Below are positions 21,201 to 28,793 of a stretch of 28,793 nucleotides of DNA, piece after piece. Origin of the DNA: Elysia marginata (Eukaryota > Mollusca > Gastropoda > Plakobranchidae). The notes beneath the pieces are model-generated. The model was not told where the DNA came from and searched no databases. It was given only the letters and a program-made list of their open reading frames with translations. Each line of letters begins with the position of its first letter. Position 1 is the first letter of the stretch. The position numbers were made by a program, and so were the translations under genes. The stretch lies in assembly GCA_019649035.1 (NCBI GenBank), contig BMAT01007981.1, positions 498,740-527,532 of the forward strand, read 5' to 3'.

Positions 21201-22968
21201 TAAATCCAGTTTACATTGCAAGGAAAGGAACTAAACTTTATGACAAATGAATTCCCGTTTAAGAACAAAAATTCATTTAACCTGTCTCAGCGGTATTGAA
21301 TGATCTACAGAAATACTGCTACACATTAACGCATTTAAAAGAAATCGGATTCACGGTGAAAGATCATTAACAGCACGGATACGAAAGCATGATATGTTAA
21401 AAATACGCAGTAACCGAGTTATATAAGTCTTTTGATAGAAGAAACTATAATGCTCAGCTCTAAACTGAGAACTAGTTAAAACACAGTGCACAGTTCTAAA
21501 GATTCGGCGATGTTTGCTGCACAAGACGGAACACGACTGGGTGTTTATCACAAAGCTTTTGCAGGCATCCAGGTTTGTAACAGTTTAGGTGGTTGCCTTA
21601 TCTAAACGACTCAGGGCCTTGGGCGAAAACTGAAACATGACAATACCAAATGCTACGCGTATATGCTGTATAATCATACAAGTTGTTACCACCGTTTTAA
21701 TGAATACGAAGAAAAATAAGAAACACAGAATAGATTGGGTGCTATAGAGGTGGCAGGAGACGGAGATGAATTCCAAGTGATAAGTGAAGACAATAAATAT
21801 GAGGATGTATTGTGGTCAGCGACCGATAAAAAATTTAATGAAACTTCAAAGACACAGTGGACTATAAACTAGAATGATTACCAGCTTCTTTGCGGCACCC
21901 TCTGGCTAGGGGTATAGGGTTTATAGGGGTCCAATGGCCGATTTTCAGATCTGTTGAAATTATGAAAATTTATCATTTTCTCAACACATTAATACCGATT
22001 TTGTGTTCCTAAGACACATATAAGTATTTTTTGTTTCAAATTTTGAATACAATGACTACGTCACAACGCCGTTCAACATCATAGGAATATTTTTCTATAG
22101 TCTGTTTCTTGTTAACATTAGGCTCTAAAAAAAGATTTTGTCCTCATTTTACATCTAAACCTCGTGATACTGACAGCGAGTATACTGAGGGTAGCGACTG
22201 GCGAGGTGACGGAACGCTGCTGGCTGAACTGCAGGCATGCATGAGTCACAGGGGAGGATAGAAATACACAACTGCATTGCCTAAAACCTCAGACTTTCTT
22301 TTTTTCTTCTATTTGACTTTCTTTTGCGTTTTTTTTCAAAAAGCCTTTTTACAATATATCGTTATACATCTCCAAAAGGTTTTGAGCAATTCACTTTTAA
22401 CTTCGCATAATTTATGACTTACCAATTTACCATTCTCGATTATGTCTGAAGGTTTTAAAAAAAAAATTCTTTGCTTTTGTTTTACAAATGTATTTGTTGG
22501 AAAAAAGTACTTTTTAGCACTTTGATCTTTTATGTAAACTCAAAAATTTTATTAAAAAATATAAAATAGCTGCTACGAAAAAAATGCTTCTGACAAAATT
22601 TCTGAATTGACTTTAATAAACGATTGTTTTTTACAGAATGCAAATCCATTGTTTAGATTGTGACTTAAAAAAAGGCCGAAAGTTTACTATTTTTGTCCAA
22701 TATGGCGGCGACAACAATTGGTTTTTATGGCAACCAAACATTGGGGATGCCTAAATAAATGTTTTTTTTTAAGGATTTTTGTCCTACGAGCAATATTTTG
22801 AAACACAAAAATTAGATCTTTTTACTAAAGGGAAACAAATGCCTCTGGCTGCCACACTGGCCCTTAAGCTCTAAAGAATTGTATGTGTGGTTTAATTTCG
22901 CATAAGGGCATTAAATTGTAATAAAAACACAAATTTAATGTCATTTACCAGCGTATAAAGCATTATCA
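18240..22968. other. Long noncoding stretch with one weak coding candidate
   Basis: About 4.7 kb of AT-rich sequence without a recognised family. The only part of different texture is 19374-19562 (separate entry). A plus-strand acceptor (GAATCTCTCTCCAG, ending about 20442) is followed by 37 open codons to a stop, with no further support. The site AATATGGCGGC at 22699-22709 matches the YY1 consensus but stands in AT-rich DNA with no visible promoter. Confidence 0.4.
19374..19562 (-). CDS. Weak coding candidate, unknown
   Basis: A minus-strand frame stays open for 62 codons. It reads VYIRLLPFMACNGAIVTVK, then CEAEIKDTLLERNRFREM and ESPPECYIVKCSGRAG, before a TGA. It overlaps a good donor, CTGAG|GTGAGAAC, at about 19372. 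However, the stop lies just before that donor, so this frame would not be spliced there. A different frame with an ATG (MLYRKMFRKSRLR) does run open into the donor, leaving two bases. No homologue was recognised, and no pyrimidine-rich acceptor is obvious. It is listed because its composition differs from the surrounding DNA. It may be nothing. Confidence 0.15.
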   Translation of the reverse strand, partial: VYIRLLPFMACNGAIVTVKPHVKSSCEAEIKDTLLERNRFREMLPQESPPECYIVKCSGRAG

Positions 22969-23082
22969 GCAACAACATCACCATTATAGATATTACCATC
23001 ACCATCAGCACTCTCTTCCATACCACCTCCACTTCTTCCTTGTCAGTTTCATCATCATCATGATCATCATCATCATCATCAT
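22969..23082. repeat. (CAT/ATC)n repeat, imperfect then pure
   Basis: Scattered CAACATCACCAT-type units run from 22969 to about 23010. An ATC/CAT run with one TGATCA interruption lies at 23049-23082. The Asp-rich minus-strand frame (DDDDDDHDDDE) is a translation of this repeat. Confidence 0.92.
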
Positions 23083-23963
23083 GGAAATCGCCAAATTTCG
23101 AGAAAACATGCAATTATAATTGGAACCAAACTGCAAGGTATAGCGGTTTGAATTTTTATAAAAAAGTTTAAACTAATTCATTGTATCAAACATATCATGA
23201 ACATTTAAACTAAGCCTCATCTTCTTCTCACGAATGATACACATGCTGAACTGAATAAATAAGAAAAAAGAATTTAATCTTTAGCATTTCATATGATGTT
23301 TTGATACAAGCCTATGAAAGCCAGCATTCGTTACTTTTAGACATGGTCTGTGGATTATGCCTAATCACTACATACTGTGTGTGGTGAAAGATAAATGTCG
23401 CTTATAAATAATTCAAGAAAAAGATTTTAGAGTTTCAGTTGTTAATCTCCTAAACAGAGTGAGAAATTTTTAAAAATACAGATTTTGAGATTGATTTGTG
23501 CATGTTTAAATTTATGAAACAAAAAGATCTATTAGGATTAGACAATGCATCGACTGATTTGAAACAACTCTTCAAAAACAAAAAAAAAACACAGCAAAAA
23601 CTTCACTCTCAATACAAGAGGAAACAATCGGACACAAAGACTAATCTAAACCAAAATCAAATTGATCAAAACTTTTCCAATCGTCTAATGGGGAGTCGAC
23701 TTAATACCGCTTCGACTGGTTACAATTTCCAATCCTTTTACCCGGTGATGAAGATAAATTTGAAATCGAACGGTTTGCGTGGGATAGAGCTTGTCAAGGG
23801 TAGCAACTTGTCTAATCTAACTCATCAGAACGTCCATGGTTTGTTTACATAACACTCGAGGTAATTCCTGACAGAGGACGCAACATCACAGAGACCGGCG
23901 GGTTTGTTTAATGCGTGTTCCATCACTAGATGAAGTAGTAACTACATGTTGAAAGCAAGGATA

Positions 23964-23964
<1 letters not shown>
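23083..23964. other. Noncoding, nothing firm recognised
   Basis: The plus-strand frame at 23496-23852 (118 codons) is the second-longest in the window after a GA-repeat frame. It is Lys/Asn/Gln-rich because the DNA is A-rich, includes an A-run at 23578-23589, and shows no domain, signal peptide or splice support. It is regarded as chance. Confidence 0.4.

Positions 23965-24028
<64 letters not shown>
23965..24028. repeat. (GA)n microsatellite
   Basis: About 30 GA units with single A insertions (GAAAGAG) near both ends. Arg-Glu and Ser-Leu alternating frames across it are repeat translations. Confidence 0.97.
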
Positions 24029-26247
24029 TCCCACTAACGACCCGTTAATGACACTCAGCTCAGAAGTAAGCTTTCTGGACAATGATGGAGTGACTTTGTT
24101 GACACGGCTATCCCTTGTTAGACCAACTAAAGTGGCACAATAGACCAAACAGTCGGTTTTATTGATGTTGATGCAGTCCATGACGGTTGACCCTATTAGT
24201 GTTTCTGAAACGACTCTAGTTAAAAAAAAATAAATGTCAGATTATGTTTCTGACTAGACTATAACGTGAGACAGAGGTTTAAACATCTTCACCATACAAG
24301 AGCGACACGAGAAAACTTTCAAAAAGTCCCTCTCACTTCTGGTATTTACAGTACAATTTGAAGAGAGATCTTTATGACGGTCTGTGATACTTAACATTGA
24401 AAAGGACGATGTAACTCTAAAACAAAAGAAAGGGAGGTCGAAAGCGCCAGTTACAAAGCTGAAATTGATACCTGGTATTATATACGTGTTCACGCATTGA
24501 TATTGGAGGGAGATCCGGGTTTTTGTTAACCATCATGATAAAGAGCAATAAATTAAAAACCTCTTAAAATACGGTGTCCACGAAATAAAATTGATTGCCT
24601 TCACCAACTCATCTTGGGCGGGACGTCCTGGGAACATCGAAAAGCCATCATGTATTTCAAAACATCGTTTTTATTTCGAACAATTAAGCACTTCTCGCTT
24701 TGCAACCGGTATGGATTCTCCGCATATGAGGGAAAGCTGGACGCCTTATCTTTTCAGTTTGTTTGAAATACACTTTTGTTAATTCCTGCTCTTTAGATGA
24801 TAGGCAGTATGCATCAATCGATTAAATAAGCAAGTAGCCACAGAAAACAAACAATTTTGTATCAATTCCTATCATCATAGGATTTTTACCATTGTTTTTC
24901 CATCAGTACAAAAATGTACATAATCATTTGTTCTTGCCACTCTTTTGTAGCTGCATAATACTATCCCCTTATTTATATTGCCGTGTATCGCAAAGTTTTG
25001 ATTTATCTTTCTAAGCGTCAAGTGATGATGTCTAAACGAAATCTTCCAAAAAAGTTAAAAATACTTGAAGAGAAACAGAGGAAGTTCAACCTACGTACAG
25101 TAATGGAAGTCTTCAAAGGTTAAAAAAACAACTAGGGGCCCCTAGCGTATTTGATGTATCTCTGATAAATATTGAGTCACCGGAATCACTGCGCAAATAG
25201 AATGGGCGCTCGCTGGGCAAACCGGACAAAAGTTGTTCACAAATATCAAGTTGCAGGTCCAGCATTTGGGCAACTGTGAGCTTCAGGAAGCGTATTCTCC
25301 GAGAATAATCAACTCAACGCAACCAGACGTATTCGCTACCGAAAACCAATCTAGAGAAGACATATATGATACAAAAGTGAGGCCCAGCCGGCTTCCAGAA
25401 TATTTAGAAATGGTTCAGATTGCAGAGTTCTTCTTAAGTAAATTTCACGATAAATATACCTGCGCTTTGAGCTGCCTTTGTAAACGCTAGAAGTTCCATT
25501 ATTTTCTCAGTACAGATGGAATGGAAGAAACAGGAGAGAAAATCGGAATATTCGATTTTCGCATCAGATTCCTGTTTTACGTGAAAAATAATTAGACACA
25601 ATTTTTTTTACCTTCAAAATCTACCACAAAAGAGTAAGTTCTTAACGTTTAGAGATTGAGGGAGAGACAAACTACTAGATGGATGGCGAGCTCGCAGCTG
25701 TCAATTTCATAAAAATGTAAAGATTAACCTATTTCAGCAGGAAAAGCATAATTGCGTACCTTTCGCAAAAAAAAGAGAGAAAAAAATATTAGGATGCTTA
25801 ACTAATTTTACTTTTCTTTTGTTTAAATATAAGCACTTGCTTATACTTTTAACTATGCATTCTAACTATCCAAATCAAAATAAACGCAAAAAAAAATGTA
25901 AACTAAGTTAACCCCCTCCCCGTCCCCTTAATTTCATATAAATATATCAGAGCGTTCCTCAGTTTCTTTCGCAATCTAAAACAACAAACTGGGGACAAAT
26001 TAAAGTACACTAACCTATTAAAACCAGAATGACCTATGAAATAAAAAGGACAGTGAAATTAGGTATGACATGACCTTTTAGAGTGTGCTCTTAGACACCT
26101 ACGTCTCAGACAAATACTACAGATTAAGTATTCAGTTGAGACACTTCCAGGCTATGTGGACAATAATAAGCCCAGACCTCTTGTCTGGTGCTGACGAAAG
26201 AAGTTCTGTTAGCCGTACTTGTATGTTACTTATTTGCACTAATGGAT
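24029..26247. other. Noncoding, nothing firm recognised
   Basis: A plus-strand frame at 25233-25490 has a gene-like texture (CELQEAYSPRIINSTQP, REDIYDTK) and could be bounded by TTGCAG and AAAA|GTGAGG. It lacks a pyrimidine tract and any known motif. A TATAAATA sequence at about 25938 has no gene downstream. No repeat family was recognised. Confidence 0.35.
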
Positions 26248-26618
26248 ATAGGGAATGAGATTTCAACAAGAGTAGCGGAACTTTCCGGATGTCTCTCCGA
26301 GTGAGATTTAATCATTAAGGCTAGCACATTCATGCCAATTTACGTTCTAGCGTATTTTTTATGTGAAAATTAAATGGGATTACCCGCTGTCTTATAAATA
26401 CAATCTTTTAAAATTTACGCGACAGATTTATTTTGAAGATAAACTTTTTATTTAGCTCTATAGTTTTGTAGTTCTAGATGTAAAATCGTTCATAAAAGTA
26501 AGAAACTTATCAATATAGGCCCTAAAGTATAGGTCTAGATTCCACAATAGTATTTCGGGGTGTTGTCTTCTAGAAAAGGGATGTTACTCTTGTTTTACCT
26601 CTAATCTCATTCCCTATA
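26248..26618. mobile_element. MITE-like element with terminal inverted repeats
   Basis: TATAGGGAATGAGATT at 26248-26263 is repeated in inverse orientation at 26603-26618. After a small indel the match resumes inward as AACAAGAGTA (left) and TACTCTTGTT (right). The 371-bp interior has no coding capacity. The ends start with TA/TATA, compatible with insertion at TA as in Tc1/mariner-type MITEs. Superfamily assignment is inference, because no autonomous relative is present in the window. The mariner pseudogene at 3-4 kb does not share these termini. Confidence 0.68.
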
Positions 26619-26633
26619 TAGGGAATGAGATTA
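26602..26633. repeat. Perfect 32-bp palindrome
   Basis: TAATCTCATTCCCTAT is followed directly by its exact reverse complement, with no spacer. The left half is the right terminus of the MITE-like element. The right half restarts the same terminus in opposite orientation, and then continues into A-rich sequence. Confidence 0.97.
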
Positions 26634-27969
26634 AAAAAATATTTTAGAGTTAGGCCCCTTAAGCAGAAGTCAGATCCTAGAATTTAATCAAAGCTGAATC
26701 TAGAAAGTTAAAGAAAACAAGGACACTAAGTATATTGAGAACTTGATTTTCAATGCCGTTAGCGTTACCTTGAAAATATAATCATTTAAATGAGTATATT
26801 TGACTTGATTTGTACAACCAAGAGATCTGTGAGTTCATTCTGTTACAACATTCCTTTATGCCAGCTTCTTCTTTATCTATCTCAAGTTTTTTTTTACATC
26901 TGATATATATTTCCTAGATCACTGTTAGTATTACAAAGGGTTTCGTAAAAAATTAACCCTTTCAGAGCTTTGAGATCTATCAAACCATAGAAGTCAAAGG
27001 CACGCGAATTTTCTCACAATGATAAAAACATACCAATTATATACAGGTATCCTTTTTTATCAATCATTCTCCTTTCTAATACAAAATTATCGTAGAGTCG
27101 CTTTAATTTGTTCGTCATTACAAAGTAGACATTCCATCGGTTGACAAAACTCTTAAGCGTCCTCTTAATGTCTTAAAACAGGAACAAAAAATATTTTGAG
27201 GAGATAATAGAGCTAACATTTCTTGATTTGAAGTTCAATGCCCGCGTTTTACACCAGGACTCTACGTTAGATTCAAAAGACAGTAACAAACTAGAATTGC
27301 CTGACAATGTGACCATTTAAAAACATTTATTCTATCCTACACCTAAATACGCTCACAGATATAGAAAACATGCACAAAGCACTTCGACTATAAGAGTAAA
27401 AACTTTGATTGCTTAAAAACGAAATAAGATTGAAATGTTCATACTGGACAATGAAATGATGCCTACTACGATGGTCACAATGGTTCGACAACTTTGAACT
27501 GATGACTTGCCTACACAAAGTCTTGGCCAATACCGCCATGAGTCAATTCTTGCTTACAACATCAGCAAAGTTTTGCTGAAGTTTTCACTTCGACATGTTG
27601 ATATAATCGCCTGACTTTCTCGACTTTCAGGGATAAAAAAGTGTTACACGGTTTGCTCTTGCTTTTGCTGAGAGGCTATTATCCTCGCTAGACTCATTGA
27701 AGAGGCTGACAGATCTACAGCACTCCCAACGCCTAGACAGTGGATGTCAGCAAGTCACATGGGTTTACCTTATATACAATTATGGCGAGCGCATTGTTAT
27801 AAAGAAAGACCATTATAACAATCATCGTTTTTGAAAGAGAAATAATAGGCTTTCAGAAAATAATTATGACAAAAACTATGGTTGACTGAAAAAAAAAACA
27901 ATAGCCGCCAAGAAATGGGGTAATGAGTAGAGAAAGCTACAGAAGGCAGGGTGGTAGACTGATATTTGT
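26634..27969. other. Noncoding, nothing recognised
   Basis: No domain-like frames were seen. A pyrimidine-rich acceptor-like site (TTTCTCGACTTTCAG, ending about 27630) has only about 20 open codons behind it on the plus strand. Confidence 0.4.

Positions 27970-28031
<62 letters not shown>
27970..28031. repeat. (GA)n microsatellite
   Basis: About 30 AG units with one A insertion (AGAAAGAG) near 27992. It creates the long Ser-Leu frame on the minus strand at 27797-28267, which is not a gene. Confidence 0.97.
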
Positions 28032-28034
<3 letters not shown>

Positions 28035-28548
28035 ACTGGCCGGCAGACAAAGAGAAAGACATAAATTCGAACATAAAGGCTCATTGTTTTAGAGAAAAGA
28101 GCAGAGAATAGAAAATCAAATAATAGACATTTCATGGCAATCAGGCATAAGTTGTGCGAGCTATAGAAAATAGAAGAACAGCTGGACAAGATCTTCTGAT
28201 TTTCGTTTAACAGCTTGGGATAAAATAGTGAACCAACAAAAGAGCAACTTTGTATTTTCCATAGCACTAAGGTGGATCGATGGAATAACCATTCAGCGCG
28301 TCACCTTTCTCAGAGCATTTCCATCTTAAAGCACGAAGGATTTACAAAACAAAACAACAATAATATCCTGAAACCAAATCGACATAAAAAAGAGTCAATA
28401 GCGCTCGCTATTGTAAATTTAATAGGGGATCAACGGCATAATTATGATTTTTTTTTTATCTTCACGGGTTTATTTCGGACTAGTTTGCACTCCAAGGCAC
28501 TGCTTTCCCATCATGTGCCCCAAATAATAAAAAACCCACAACTTTTAC
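28032..28548. other. Noncoding or intronic
   Basis: AT-rich sequence without a recognised frame. If the exon at 28549 is real, this is the start of its downstream intron on the minus strand. Confidence 0.35.
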
Positions 28549-28687
28549 CTGTTTACTAATATTTTCCGGTTCAATTAGCTCTACGAGTAACCATTTCCTC
28601 AGCAGCTCGGGACTGCCACCAATGATGTCCCCGTGGAATTTCCGAGGAAGCGTCATCTCATTCACATGGATGAACGGGCCATCAATA
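28549..28687 (-). CDS. Candidate internal exon, unknown protein
   Basis: The minus-strand frame is open between a pyrimidine-rich acceptor (CCTTTTGCCCTCGTTCATTCAG) and a donor AAACAG|GTAAAAGT at 28548. The peptide contains IDGPFIHVNEMTLPRKF, HGDIIGGSPELLRKW and LLVELIEPENISKQ and ends at a codon boundary. An alternative acceptor (ATTGAGCAG) would extend the exon to 28711 in the same frame. Codon composition is far less AT-driven than in the neighbouring DNA, and the peptide has the mixed charged/hydrophobic pattern of a folded globular domain. No family was recognised. The start needs two bases from the preceding exon, which matches one frame of the exon candidate at 28754-28793. The end phase 0 would also fit the exon at 15007-15160 if the gene continues there. 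Confidence 0.45.
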
Positions 28688-28753
28688 CTGAATGAACGAG
28701 GGCAAAAGGCCCTGCTCAATAGATATACAGTTATAGATTATAGTCTTACATAC

Positions 28754-28793
28754 CATGGCCGTTGTAACGATCTGGTCGAGTTGCCAACACATT
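28754..28793 (-). CDS. Partial exon candidate cut by the window edge
   Basis: A strong minus-strand donor GGCCATG|GTATGTAAG ends this stretch at 28754. All three frames are open over the 40 bases available. The frame ending in two spare bases (CVGNSTRSLQRP) is the one that would splice in phase to 28549-28687 across an intron of 66 bases. The frame MCWQLDQIVTTAM is equally open and continues through the putative intron to a stop. The reading frame therefore cannot be decided without sequence beyond the window. Confidence 0.3.

Noticed and set aside
23496-23852. 118-codon plus-strand frame
   Set aside because: Lys/Asn/Gln composition follows from A-rich DNA with an A-run. No motif, signal or splice support.
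25233-25490. 85-codon plus-strand frame with gene-like texture
   Set aside because: No pyrimidine tract before the possible acceptor, no recognised motif, and length within the chance range for this window.
27797-28267. 156-codon minus-strand frame, longest in the window
   Set aside because: Its length is due to the GA repeat having no stops in this frame (Ser-Leu alternation). The flanks look noncoding.

Overview
The window looks like AT-rich, intron- and intergenic-dominated DNA from an animal nuclear genome. Supporting signs are long stretches without open frames, many simple-sequence repeats, GT-AG splice signals, decayed mariner and non-LTR retrotransposon fragments, and one scaffold gap of 124 N. 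The transposon types fit an invertebrate, most likely a mollusc or another lophotrochozoan, but that is inference from family resemblance only. No complete gene, rRNA, tRNA or CRISPR array could be recognised by eye. Nearly all open frames of 60-100 codons are chance frames or translations of microsatellites.

Layout. 1-3000: noncoding, with a purine-rich AAG/AGG microsatellite at 1217-1290. About 2985-4094: a mariner element on the minus strand with a broken transposase. 4100-10576: mostly unassigned DNA with small repeats. 10577-10700: assembly gap. 10908-10991: a small GC-richer island with a possible minus-strand exon. 11614-11841: GATA repeats. About 13150-13931: the 3' end of a 5'-truncated non-LTR retrotransposon on the plus strand, with a TATTCTTATTCTTA tail. 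14607-14834: ACT and AAC microsatellites. 15007-15160: the best coding-exon candidate, minus strand, starting with ATG directly after a 3' splice site and encoding a hydrophobic N-terminal segment. 15174-15632: a minisatellite of about 46 bp per unit, immediately upstream of that exon. 16640-16862: a near-perfect long inverted repeat. About 17600-18235: the RNase H domain of a second, decayed non-LTR retrotransposon, minus strand. 18240-26240: largely unassigned, with CAT and GA microsatellites. 26248-26618: a small MITE-like element whose right end is joined to a second copy of its terminus in a 32-bp palindrome. 28549-28793: one or two further minus-strand exon candidates separated by a very short intron.

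The minus-strand exon candidates at 28.7, 15.1 and 10.9 kb have compatible splice phases and could belong to one large-intron gene, but no protein family could be named for any of them. The most unusual structure is the minisatellite at 15174-15632. Read on the minus strand, most units carry a branch-point-like CTAAC/CTAAT and a T-rich stretch like those just before the exon's acceptor. It may therefore be an amplified 3' splice-site region.
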